Assembly (NCBI GenBank): GCA_041552055.1
Contig: JBFELO010000141.1
Span: 1 to 11,665 of the forward strand
Origin: JBFELO01 sp041552055
GTDB taxonomy: Bacteria; Acidobacteriota; Thermoanaerobaculia; Thermoanaerobaculales; Sulfomarinibacteraceae
DNA: 11,665 bases
Direction of reading: 5' to 3'
The position numbers and the translations under genes were made by a program. This document shows positions 1 to 6,755 of this stretch, piece after piece. The notes below the pieces were generated by a model, which was given only the letters and a program-made list of their open reading frames with translations, was not told the DNA's origin and did not search any database. Numbering within the stretch: the first letter of the stretch is position 1; each line of letters opens with the position of its first letter.

Positions 1-57
1 GGCCGAAGGCCGTCAGCAAGCCCCGGGCGGGGGTCAAGCGACGAGCGACCAGCGACG
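1..57. repeat. Short tandem heptamer repeat upstream of the TetR gene
   Basis: Three consecutive 7-base units, AGCGACG, AGCGACC and AGCGACG, lie at 37-57. They are preceded by a small GGCC-GAA-GGCC hairpin at 1-11 and a C/G-rich run at 21-33. No coding region could be supported here, although the stretch may contain the end of something outside the window. The role of the repeat is unknown. It resembles the short GC tandem repeat between the ligase and thiolase genes (8305-8328) in style, though not in sequence. Confidence 0.5.
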
Positions 58-111
58 GTGGAGGGGGAGAACTGCGACGAGAAACGGCGTCGCGGACCTA
101 CGTCGTGTGGC

Positions 112-140
112 TTGACAACTGGGCGAGAGGGCACCATATT
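112..140 (+). promoter_or_regulatory. Sigma70-type promoter of the TetR-receptor unit
   Basis: A perfect -35 box TTGACA (112-117) is separated by 17 bases from CATATT (135-140), which matches the -10 consensus at four of six positions. This predicts a transcript start near base 147, about 19 bases before the ATG at 166. It is the clearest promoter in the window and would drive the regulator and, after 12 bases, the outer-membrane receptor. It also argues that the regulator starts at 166, because an earlier start at 58 would lie upstream of the promoter. Confidence 0.7.
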
Positions 141-142
141 AA

Positions 143-160
143 AAAACGAACGTTCGGTTT
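143..160. promoter_or_regulatory. Probable TetR operator (palindrome over the transcript start)
   Basis: The two 9-base arms are AAAACGAAC (143-151) and GTTCGGTTT (152-160). They are reverse complements with a single mismatched pair, around a perfect 10-base core CGAACGTTCG (147-156). The palindrome covers the predicted transcript start and lies 6 bases before the TetR ATG. TetR-family dimers commonly bind palindromes of about this size and often repress their own promoters. Assigning this site to the adjacent regulator is inference from position and symmetry. No second copy of the core was noticed in the other intergenic regions. Confidence 0.65.
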
Positions 161-165
161 CTAAC

Positions 166-861
166 ATGGTGCGGACGAATCGCTGCAACGGACTGCAGGC
201 CTCGAAATCGGAGGCTGCGGTTGCGCGCGCCCTCGAGACGGCGCTCGAGCTGTTCTCGACCCAGGGCTACGGCGCCACCTCGATGCGCCAGATCTCCCAA
301 CAGAGTGGCCTTTCGGTCGGCAACCTGTACCACCACTTCGGCTCCAAGGAGACGATCTTCCAGCAGCTGATCGACGACTACTGGAAGCGCCTGCGCGACC
401 CCGATGGACCGTTGCAGCAGCTGTTCGAACGCGCCGGCTTCCCGGACGATCTCGAGGAGATGGCCGACGAGATCAAACGCTCCGTCGAGCAGAACGCCGC
501 GTACATCCTGCTCATCTTCATCGACGTCATCGAGTTCCGTGGCCAGCACATCCGGACCTTCTACGAGGGCATGGCGGACGCCTTTGCCGCGGCCTATTCG
601 GACAACTTTGAGCGCATGAAGGTGGAGGGCCGGCTGGGGGATATCGACCCGCTGGTGGCGGTGATGTTCGCCACCCGCTGGCTGTTTTACTTCTACACCG
701 TGGAGAAGTGCTTCGGCGTGGCGATGCACTTCGGCATGAGCGAGCACCAGGCGGTGACCGAGTTCATCAAGATTCTCCGCCTCGGCGTGCTGCCTCGATC
801 GGCCGGCGAGCCGAGTCCGGTCGGGGTGGCCGCGACGGCGGGACAACATCCACAACATTGA
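166..861 (+). CDS. TetR/AcrR-family transcriptional regulator
   Basis: This is a 231-residue one-component repressor, a normal length for TetR proteins. The N-terminal DNA-binding domain is clear. A first helix runs at about residues 15-33, and the helix-turn-helix at about 39-58 ends in the typical segment GLSVGNLYHHFGSKETIF (48-65), the family's recognition-helix signature. The remaining ~165 residues form a divergent ligand-binding and dimerisation domain, rich in aromatics around 172-184, so the ligand cannot be read from sequence. The ATG at 166 was chosen because the promoter and operator lie just upstream; no Shine-Dalgarno is visible, so the leader is short and weak. An in-frame GTG at 58 would add 36 residues with no family similarity. 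The gene ends 12 bases before the receptor gene, so both are probably co-transcribed and autoregulated. The ligand is likely the imported substrate or an acyl-CoA derived from it (inference). Confidence 0.93.
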   Translation: MVRTNRCNGLQASKSEAAVARALETALELFSTQGYGATSMRQISQQSGLSVGNLYHHFGSKETIFQQLIDDYWKRLRDPDGPLQQLFERAGFPDDLEEMADEIKRSVEQNAAYILLIFIDVIEFRGQHIRTFYEGMADAFAAAYSDNFERMKVEGRLGDIDPLVAVMFATRWLFYFYTVEKCFGVAMHFGMSEHQAVTEFIKILRLGVLPRSAGEPSPVGVAATAGQHPQH

Positions 862-873
862 GGGGAGGACGTC

Positions 874-3627
874 ATGAAGGATAAGCGGTTCACGAAGTGG
901 TTCGCGCTGGCCGCGATGCTCGCCGTCGCGCTGCCCGCGGCGGCGCAGGTGTCGACCGGAACGATCGAGGTCGACACCGTCGACGATCAGGGGCTGCCCA
1001 TGCCGGGCGTGACTGTTCAGGTCGTGAGTGAAGACACCGGCATGCAGCGCGTCGCCGTCACCAACGCAGCCGGCGCGGTCAATTTCAAGGCCCTGCCCGC
1101 TGGATCCTACCAGGTCAAGACAGATTTGGAGGGTTTTGCCCCCGCCGAGCAACCGGTCGTGCTGCGCGTCGGACAGTCCCAGCGGCTCACGGTCAACATG
1201 CGCATCCAGGTGTCGGAGACCATCACCGTCACCTCGGAGCGGCCGATGGTCGACGTCTACAAGTCGGACACCTCGACCAATATCGTGCCCGAGCAGATCC
1301 AGGAGCTACCGGTCGCCGACCGCGATTTTCAGAATCTGGCGTTCATCGCCCCCGGCGTCCAGCGCGAGCGCGGCGGCTTCAGGTTCATCGGCAACTCGGC
1401 GCTGGTCGGTTCGTCCGGCAACTCGTCCGAGACCGCAATCATCGTCGACGGCGTGGACTACACCGACCAGGCGCTCGGGCTCGCCCGCGCGCGGTTCAGC
1501 CAGGATGCCATCGCCGAGTTCAGGGTCATCAACAACCGGTTCGATACCGAGATCGGGAGCTCTGCCGGCGGTGCCCTGTCGGTCATCACCAAGTCGGGGG
1601 GCAACGACGTCCGCGGCAGCGTCTTCGGTTTTTACCGCGGCGACTCGCTGCGCGAGTCCGGTGAGCTCGAGGAGGGCACCCAGGACTTCACTCGCTACCA
1701 GCTCGGCTTCACTCTGGGTGGACCCATCGCGCGTGACAAGACCCACTATTTCCTGTCGTTCGAGTACATCGACGAGGACAACATCGCGCTGTTCCGCCCC
1801 CAGGGAGCGTTTGCCGACCTCGCCGGTGATGCCCCCCGCCCGATGTCGAGCATCCTCGGGCTCGCCAGCCTGAACCACCTCATCGGCGTCGACCAGAGCC
1901 TCCAGTTCAAGGCGGTCTACGAGAAGTTCGAGATGGAGAACTTCCGCGTCGGCGGCGTCGCCGACGAGTCGAGCGGCATGCAGTTGAACCGCGACAACTG
2001 GAACCTCGTGCTGGGACACAACTGGGTCGCGGGCGACAACAAGGTCAACGAGGCCCGCTTCCAGTTCGGCCAGAAGTACTTCGAGGAGCCAGCCAACTCG
2101 AACCTCGTGTCCGAGTACTACTCGCTCGGCAACACGCTGATCACGGGGGCCAACATCGTCGGTGATCAGGACATGACGGGCGACTACCTGTCGCTCAGCG
2201 ACACCTTCAGCTTGTTCCTGGGATCGGGCAAGAGCACCCACAATCTGAAGTTCGGCGGCTCGATCTCCTCGATCAAGGAGAGCTGGTACTATCCCGTCTT
2301 CCCGCAGGGGTTCATGATCTATCTCACCGACTCACCGGCGTCGGCGTTCCGCTACGACTACTTCGTCGGCTCGCCCGACCTCGAGGTCGACACGATGGTC
2401 TACGGCGTGTTCGCGCAGGACGACTGGCGGGTGCGCCCCGACCTCACGTTGAGCTTCGGTGTGCGTTACGACTACGACACCGACGGCAACAATCCGAATT
2501 TCGCGGACTCTCCACTGGTGGGTCCACGGAGTGCGGACTCGGACAACATCCAGCCGCGGGTCGGCTTCAGCTGGGACATCAGCGGGAAGGGCACGAGCAT
2601 CCTGCGTGGCGGTGTCGGCCTGTTTACAGGCCGCTACCTGCTGGTGCCCGCTCTTGTGGAGCAGCAGCAGAACGGCACCACCGGCGTGGTGTTCAGCCGG
2701 CTGAACGGCTTCTTCCTGAATCTCCCGCCCGAGTTCTGGCTCGATGTGACAGATCCGGAGAATACCGGCGTGCTGCTGCCGCCGAACATCACGCTCCTGC
2801 AGGACAGCATGGAGGCACCGGAGGCGCTGCAGGCCAGCCTCGGCTTCACCCAGCGGCTCGGCAACACCGGCCTCTACCTGGACGTCGAGGGCGTCTACGG
2901 GGAAGGCGACAACGAGATCACTATCCGCGACACGAACTGGAACGGAAACGACGACCCGGGGCGGCCCAACCCGTTCTACACGGAGATCAACAAGTACGCA
3001 AACGAGGGGCGCTCCGAGTACACGGCCCTCATGGCGAGCGTCAACGGCACCCTCAAAGGAGGCCACCTGATCGCCCTCAACGTCACCTACGGCGACAAGA
3101 AGAACATCGCCGATGACTTCAGCCCGTACCTCAACAACTACCCCAGCGACCCCGCCGACATCGAGGCCGAGTGGGGGCGCGCCCGGTCCGACGAGCGCTG
3201 GCGCGCGGTGCTCAGCGCGGTCTTCCGGCTGCCGCTCAACTTCACGATCGCACCGGTGTACAGCTACGGCTCGGGCCAGCCGTGGAACCGGCGCCTCGGC
3301 TACAACTTCAACGGTGACGCGAAGTTCGGCGACAGGGCCGAGGGCGTGCCGCGCAACTCCGAGGACGGGCCGTCGTTCTCGCAGTTCAACCTGCGGGTGA
3401 CCTGGACACTGCCCCTGGGAAGTGGCGGCATCGACTTCATCGCCGAGGCGTTCAACCTGTTCAACACCACCAACTACGACGTCAACTCGATCGACACCTC
3501 GGAGTTCCTCGCCGGGCCAACGCTGGTGGACCCGACGCTGCCGTACGTCGACAACCCGAACTTCGGCAACTACTCGGCCACCCTGTCACCGCGCGAGATC
3601 CAGCTCGGCGTGAGGTACACGTTCTAG
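874..3627 (+). CDS. Oar-like TonB-dependent outer-membrane receptor
   Basis: This 917-residue outer-membrane protein probably imports a large or scarce nutrient using TonB energy. A signal peptide is visible: basic residues at 2-8, a hydrophobic core at about 10-22, and a likely cleavage after AAA (22-24). Residues about 27-112 look like a carboxypeptidase-regulatory-like (Ig-like) domain, with the segments DDQGLPMPGVTV and LPAGSYQV. A plug domain follows at about 115-250, with VDGVD (191-195) and ITKSGGN (238-244) as in Oar/TonB receptors. The rest is beta-barrel with alternating aromatic strands, and the protein ends in YTF, the terminal Phe expected for barrel assembly. No obvious TonB box was recognised. 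The start has a strong ribosome site, GGGGAGG (862-868), five bases upstream. Pairing with a TetR gene suggests substrate-induced expression. Oar-like proteins are often longer (about 1000 residues or more), so this is a compact member. The substrate cannot be named. Confidence 0.9.
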   Translation: MKDKRFTKWFALAAMLAVALPAAAQVSTGTIEVDTVDDQGLPMPGVTVQVVSEDTGMQRVAVTNAAGAVNFKALPAGSYQVKTDLEGFAPAEQPVVLRVGQSQRLTVNMRIQVSETITVTSERPMVDVYKSDTSTNIVPEQIQELPVADRDFQNLAFIAPGVQRERGGFRFIGNSALVGSSGNSSETAIIVDGVDYTDQALGLARARFSQDAIAEFRVINNRFDTEIGSSAGGALSVITKSGGNDVRGSVFGFYRGDSLRESGELEEGTQDFTRYQLGFTLGGPIARDKTHYFLSFEYIDEDNIALFRPQGAFADLAGDAPRPMSSILGLASLNHLIGVDQSLQFKAVYEKFEMENFRVGGVADESSGMQLNRDNWNLVLGHNWVAGDNKVNEARFQFGQKYFEEPANSNLVSEYYSLGNTLITGANIVGDQDMTGDYLSLSDTFSLFLGSGKSTHNLKFGGSISSIKESWYYPVFPQGFMIYLTDSPASAFRYDYFVGSPDLEVDTMVYGVFAQDDWRVRPDLTLSFGVRYDYDTDGNNPNFADSPLVGPRSADSDNIQPRVGFSWDISGKGTSILRGGVGLFTGRYLLVPALVEQQQNGTTGVVFSRLNGFFLNLPPEFWLDVTDPENTGVLLPPNITLLQDSMEAPEALQASLGFTQRLGNTGLYLDVEGVYGEGDNEITIRDTNWNGNDDPGRPNPFYTEINKYANEGRSEYTALMASVNGTLKGGHLIALNVTYGDKKNIADDFSPYLNNYPSDPADIEAEWGRARSDERWRAVLSAVFRLPLNFTIAPVYSYGSGQPWNRRLGYNFNGDAKFGDRAEGVPRNSEDGPSFSQFNLRVTWTLPLGSGGIDFIAEAFNLFNTTNYDVNSIDTSEFLAGPTLVDPTLPYVDNPNFGNYSATLSPREIQLGVRYTF

Positions 3628-3652
3628 ATTCGACTGACGAAGAACCGCAGGC

Positions 3653-3690
3653 AACCCGCCGGCGCGCCCTCGGGCGCGCCCGGGTTTTCT
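3653..3690 (+). terminator. Bulged GC hairpin with T-run between receptor and enzyme genes
   Basis: The left arm is AACCCG (3653-3658), an unpaired CC, then GGCGCGCCC (3661-3669). The right arm is GGGCGCGCC (3672-3680) followed by CGGGTT (3681-3686). All 15 pairs are perfect apart from the two-base bulge, and the loop is very small. The sequence continues as TTCT, so the 3' side has a short T-run (TTTT at 3684-3687). This fits an intrinsic terminator or attenuator for the TetR-receptor transcript, 26 bases after its stop codon. The T-run is short, so read-through into the enzyme genes is possible. Confidence 0.6.
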
Positions 3691-3707
3691 GCAACAAGGA
3701 GACACGA

Positions 3708-4490
3708 ATGATCGAGACGGGATTGAAAGACAAGGTGGTCATCGTGACCGGCGCCGCGGCCGGCATCGGCCGCGCGACCGCACTGCGATTCGCCGAGGAG
3801 GGGTGCCGGGTGGCGGCGTGGGACGTCAACGACTCCGTCGCGGACGAGGTGATTTCCGAGCTCGAGGCCGCCGGCGGGAGCGGCTCGTTCCAGCGCGTGA
3901 ACGTGGCCGAGGCTGAGGAGGTCGAGGCGGCGGTCGCGGAGATCGTGGAGCGCTGGGGCGGCATCGACGTGCTGGTAAACAACGCCGGCATCCTGCGCGA
4001 CGCCCAGCTGGTCAAGTACAAGGACGGCCAGGTCGCGTCGACGATGAGCGACGAGCAGTGGGACGCGGTGATCGGGGTCAACCTCCGGGGCGTCTTCAAC
4101 TGCACGCGCGCGGCCGTGCCCCACATGATCGCGCGGGGCGGGGGAGTCGTGCTCAACGCGTCGTCGGTGGCGGGCCGCGACGGCAACTTCGGCCAGACCA
4201 ACTACGTCGCCGCCAAGGCGGGCCTGATCGGCATGACCAAGACCTGGTCGCGGGAGCTCGCCCGGTACAAGATCCGGGTCAACGCGGTCGCGCCGGGCTT
4301 CGTCAAGACCGAGATTCTGGCGTCGATGCCGGACAAGATCCTCGATGCGATGGTGGCGCACACCCCGCTCGGCAGGATCGGAGAGCCCCGCGACATCGCC
4401 GACGCCTACCTGTGGCTGGCGTCGGACGCGGCGAGTTGGATCACCGGGATCACGTTGAGTGTCGATGGTGGGTTGGTGATCGGGACCTGA
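3708..4490 (+). CDS. Classical short-chain dehydrogenase/reductase (FabG/hydroxyacyl-CoA dehydrogenase type)
   Basis: This 260-residue cytoplasmic oxidoreductase has a Rossmann fold. The cofactor motif TGAAAGIG is at 14-21, and Asp39 at the end of the second strand favours NAD(H) over NADP(H). NNAG is at 91-94. The catalytic tetrad is Asn125, Ser153, Tyr166 and Lys170 (YVAAK). The C-terminal part has the usual PG (196-197) and the SVDGG ending. The likely reaction is interconversion of a 3-hydroxyacyl and a 3-oxoacyl thioester, or oxidation of another secondary alcohol in the pathway. The exact substrate is not readable. A ribosome site AAGGAG lies 6 bases before the ATG, directly after the hairpin at 3653-3690. 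A segment at about 97-113 between NNAG and the next helix is longer than in E. coli FabG and might shape the substrate pocket. OleD is an extended SDR of more than 300 residues, so this shorter protein is not a standard OleD. Confidence 0.95.
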   Translation: MIETGLKDKVVIVTGAAAGIGRATALRFAEEGCRVAAWDVNDSVADEVISELEAAGGSGSFQRVNVAEAEEVEAAVAEIVERWGGIDVLVNNAGILRDAQLVKYKDGQVASTMSDEQWDAVIGVNLRGVFNCTRAAVPHMIARGGGVVLNASSVAGRDGNFGQTNYVAAKAGLIGMTKTWSRELARYKIRVNAVAPGFVKTEILASMPDKILDAMVAHTPLGRIGEPRDIADAYLWLASDAASWITGITLSVDGGLVIGT

Positions 4491-4657
4491 GGGAGTGGAG
4501 GTATGAGGGGGTGGCCGGCGCCTGCGGCGCCTGGGGATGAGGGAGTGAGGGGATGAGGGAAGCTCGCTTCCGGGTTGGAGGGATTCGCAGTGCGTTGCCA
4601 TTTCATGGCGGATGAGGATCCACCGCAATTCGCGAAGCGAATTGCACGGGAGGTTGA
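4491..4657 (+). repeat. Intergenic array of four small hairpins with purine-rich direct repeats
   Basis: Four perfect inverted repeats with two- or three-base loops follow each other: GGCGCC/GGCGCC (4517-4531, loop TGC), GGAAGC/GCTTCC (4558-4571, loop TC), GCCAT/ATGGC (4597-4609, loop TTC) and GCAATTCGC/GCGAATTGC (4625-4645, loop GAA). Two purine-rich direct repeats that both begin TGAGGGAGTG sit on either side of the first hairpin, at 4488-4508 and 4538-4558, with three differences in 21 bases. The last hairpin ends two bases before the ribosome site of the next gene. No small gene with a credible start was found. The array may be a repeat insertion, an RNA-processing region or a translation-control element. 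Confidence 0.6.
4625..4653 (+). promoter_or_regulatory. Hairpin directly before the ribosome site of the KASIII-like gene
   Basis: A perfect 9-base-pair stem (4625-4633 with 4637-4645, loop GAA) is followed after two bases by the ribosome site GGGAGG (4648-4653), four bases before the ATG at 4658. The site stays outside the stem, so the hairpin would protect or present it rather than block it. This is inferred from spacing only. Confidence 0.4.
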
Positions 4658-5650
4658 ATGACTCGATACGCGACGATCAAATCCACCGGGCGGTACATTC
4701 CGGAGATCGAAGTCCACAACGACGAGCTCCGGGAGCGCTTCGCGCACATTCCGGACTTCGTCGACAAGATGGAGGAGTCGTCGGCGATCACCACCCGGTG
4801 GTGGGCGCCGGACGACTGGGCGACCTCGGACCTGGCGCTGCCCGCGGCGCGCCAGGCGCTGGAAAAAGCGGGCAGGACACCGGAGGAGGCCGACCTGATT
4901 ATCCTCGGAACCGACTCGCCGGACTACACGACGCCGGCCACCTCGGTGGTGCTGCAGCACAAGCTCGGTGCGGTCAACGCGGGCACCTTCGACGTCGGCT
5001 GCGCGTGCGCGTCGTTCCCCACCGGCCTGGCGATCGCTGCCGGGCTGATCGCCACCAACCCGAGCCTCGAGACGGTGCTGGTGGTCGGCGTGTACCTGAT
5101 GCACAAGCTGGCCGCGCCGGACGACCCGATGATCTTCTTCTACGGTGACGCCGCGGGCGCCGCGGTGCTCGGGCCGGCCGCTGAGCCGGGCTTCGTGTCG
5201 TCGGCGAGCCAGGCGGGTGGCGAGTACCACAAGTACTGGGGGATCTACGCCGGCGGCACCTACGAGCCGGCGACCGAGCAGGCGGTGCGGGAGGGTCGCA
5301 CCCAGGTGCGCATGGTCGAGCGTTACCCGCCGGAGATCAACCACGAGGGTTGGCCACGACTGGTCCGTCGGCTGGCAGCCAATGGCGGCTTCGAGGTGGA
5401 GGACATCGATCTCGCGATCTTCACCCAGGTCCGCAAGCCGTCGATCGAGCTGGTGATGGCCGACCTCGGCCTGCCCATGGAGCGCGCCCACACGGTCATG
5501 GAAAAGTGGGGCTACACCGGCTCGGCGTGCGTGCCGATCGCGTTCGACGACGCCATCGAGCAGGGCAAGGTGAAGTCGGGAGATCTGGTGGTGTTCGTGG
5601 GGTCCGGTGTCGGCTACAACCAGGCGGGTGCGGCCTTCCGGTTGGCGTGA
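4658..5650 (+). CDS. KASIII-like thiolase-fold acyl transferase/condensing enzyme lacking the usual His and Asn
   Basis: This protein has 330 residues, close to FabH length (about 317). The N-terminal half has FDVGCACASF at 111-120; Cys117 aligns with the FabH nucleophile (FDVAAACAGF in E. coli FabH). The GDAAGA motif is at 163-168. The C-terminal half aligns well to FabH, but the His of the VPHQAN motif is Thr256 (in IFTQVR) and the Asn of the HGNTSA motif is Tyr286 (in WGYTGSA). The codons ACC (5423-5425) and TAC (5513-5515) are unambiguous. In FabH, His and Asn drive malonyl decarboxylation, so ordinary decarboxylative condensation is unlikely. Acyl transfer to another nucleophile, non-decarboxylative condensation or thioester hydrolysis is more plausible (inference). 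The gene lies between the dehydrogenase and the membrane-anchored hydrolase, with a good ribosome site. OleA-type enzymes keep the His and Asn, so it is not a typical OleA. Confidence 0.88.
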   Translation: MTRYATIKSTGRYIPEIEVHNDELRERFAHIPDFVDKMEESSAITTRWWAPDDWATSDLALPAARQALEKAGRTPEEADLIILGTDSPDYTTPATSVVLQHKLGAVNAGTFDVGCACASFPTGLAIAAGLIATNPSLETVLVVGVYLMHKLAAPDDPMIFFYGDAAGAAVLGPAAEPGFVSSASQAGGEYHKYWGIYAGGTYEPATEQAVREGRTQVRMVERYPPEINHEGWPRLVRRLAANGGFEVEDIDLAIFTQVRKPSIELVMADLGLPMERAHTVMEKWGYTGSACVPIAFDDAIEQGKVKSGDLVVFVGSGVGYNQAGAAFRLA

Positions 5651-5671
5651 TCTTGAGCTCCGAGATCAGAA

Positions 5672-5699
5672 TTGCCAAGTGCGAATCGGCCGTGATATT
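5672..5699 (+). promoter_or_regulatory. Possible internal promoter before the membrane-anchored hydrolase
   Basis: TTGCCA (5672-5677) and GATATT (5694-5699) are 16 bases apart, each matching the sigma70 consensus at four or more of six positions, in a relatively AT-rich patch. They sit in the 130-base gap after the KASIII-like gene and would start a transcript about 75 bases before the hydrolase ATG. The rest of the gap (5700-5780) shows no gene or strong repeat. Confidence 0.35.
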
Positions 5700-5780
5700 C
5701 ACTACGGGAGTCGTATCGACGTCGCTCGCGCGTGGGGCGCGTGGCGGGTACTGCAGTCTCGAATGGAGTGAGGGGGTGGC

Positions 5781-6755
5781 ATGGCCGGGCGCTCGGCTCT
5801 GTGGTTGAAGCTGGCAATATTCTTCGGCCTGCTGGTCATCGTGCTCCCGATGCTAGTCGGCGGCTGGCTGATGTGGCGACGGCCGCTCAAGGTGGACGCC
5901 TGGGTGAGCCGGATCGCCCTGGGTCAGGCCGGCCTCACGGCCAGCCAGGTGGAAACCCCGGAGGGTGGACTGACGGTGTGGGAGGGCGGCACCGGGCCGG
6001 CCATAGTGCTGCTGCACGGCGCCGGCGACCAGGCGGGCGCATGGGCGCGGGCGGTGCGACCGCTGGTGGAGCAGTATCGACTGTTGATCCCGGACCTTCC
6101 CGGCCACTGGGAGAGCGCACCCCGCAAGGGGCCGCTCGGCGTCGACCAGGTGCTGGCCGGGCTCGAGGCGGTGGTGGATTCCCGCTGCGAGGGAGAGCGG
6201 CCTGTCCTGGTGGGCAACTCGCTCGGGGCCTGGGTGTCATTCCTGTACGCTAGGGAGCACCCCGACCGTGTCGCACGAATCGTGGCGGTGAACGGCGGTC
6301 CGCTGCTCGAGCCTGAACCGAAAGTGAACCTGTTTCCGTCGAACCGAGACGAGGCACGCGAGACCATGCGCGGCCTGCTCGGGCCGAACACTCCCATGCC
6401 GCCCGGGTTCGTGCTGGACGACGTCATGCGGCACGCGCGGACCGGCCCGGCGGCGCGCATTGCCGAGACCGCCGCCGACATGGGGCCGTACCTGCTCGAC
6501 GGTCGGCTCGGCGAGGTGACGGTGCCGGTCGACCTGGTGTGGGGTGATGCGGACCAGCTTCTTACCCTCGCGTATGCGAACCGGATGATCGAAGGATTGC
6601 CGGCGGTGCGGCTGTCGGTCGTGAAAGGGTGCGGTCATCTGCCCCAGCGCGAGTGTCCGGATCGCTTCCTCGAGGTGTTCCAGAAAGTAATGGCGCAGCC
6701 GCCTCCGTTACCCGCTCCCGAGCCGGGCGCGGAAGAGGCCGAGGAGGCGGGATGA
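5781..6755 (+). CDS. Membrane-anchored alpha/beta hydrolase
   Basis: This 324-residue protein has one strongly hydrophobic segment at about 8-31, followed by RR at 33-34. It probably acts as a non-cleaved anchor and places the enzyme at the inner membrane; the side is not certain. The hydrolase fold follows, with the oxyanion motif LLHG (77-80), the nucleophile elbow GNSLG (145-149, Ser147), the acid Asp256 in WGDADQ and His286 in GCGH, a complete Ser-Asp-His triad. A cap region at about 180-235 precedes the acid. The C-terminal tail (about 306-324) is Pro- and Glu-rich and probably disordered. The nucleophile is Ser, whereas the beta-lactone decarboxylase OleB and haloalkane dehalogenases use Asp. 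The likely activity is hydrolysis of an ester, thioester or lactone. AGGGGG (5771-5776) lies four bases before the ATG. The stop overlaps the ligase start as ATGA, which implies translational coupling. Confidence 0.87.
   Translation: MAGRSALWLKLAIFFGLLVIVLPMLVGGWLMWRRPLKVDAWVSRIALGQAGLTASQVETPEGGLTVWEGGTGPAIVLLHGAGDQAGAWARAVRPLVEQYRLLIPDLPGHWESAPRKGPLGVDQVLAGLEAVVDSRCEGERPVLVGNSLGAWVSFLYAREHPDRVARIVAVNGGPLLEPEPKVNLFPSNRDEARETMRGLLGPNTPMPPGFVLDDVMRHARTGPAARIAETAADMGPYLLDGRLGEVTVPVDLVWGDADQLLTLAYANRMIEGLPAVRLSVVKGCGHLPQRECPDRFLEVFQKVMAQPPPLPAPEPGAEEAEEAG

Noticed and set aside
58..165. Upstream GTG start that would extend the TetR protein by 36 residues
   Set aside because: It lies upstream of the promoter and operator, and the added residues do not resemble TetR proteins.
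139..1152. Long open frame on the - strand opposite the TetR and receptor start
   Set aside because: It is a low-complexity, His/Arg/Gly-rich translation of the kind produced opposite high-GC genes; it overlaps two well-supported genes and shows no family motif.
3624..4628. 334-residue open frame on the - strand opposite the dehydrogenase
   Set aside because: Arg/His/Pro-rich shadow of the SDR gene, whose catalytic motifs are all in the + frame.
6629..6751. N-terminal extension of the acyl-CoA ligase
   Set aside because: It lies inside the hydrolase gene in another frame, is Arg/Gly/Ser-rich, and the ATG at 6752 has a good ribosome site and a normal family start.
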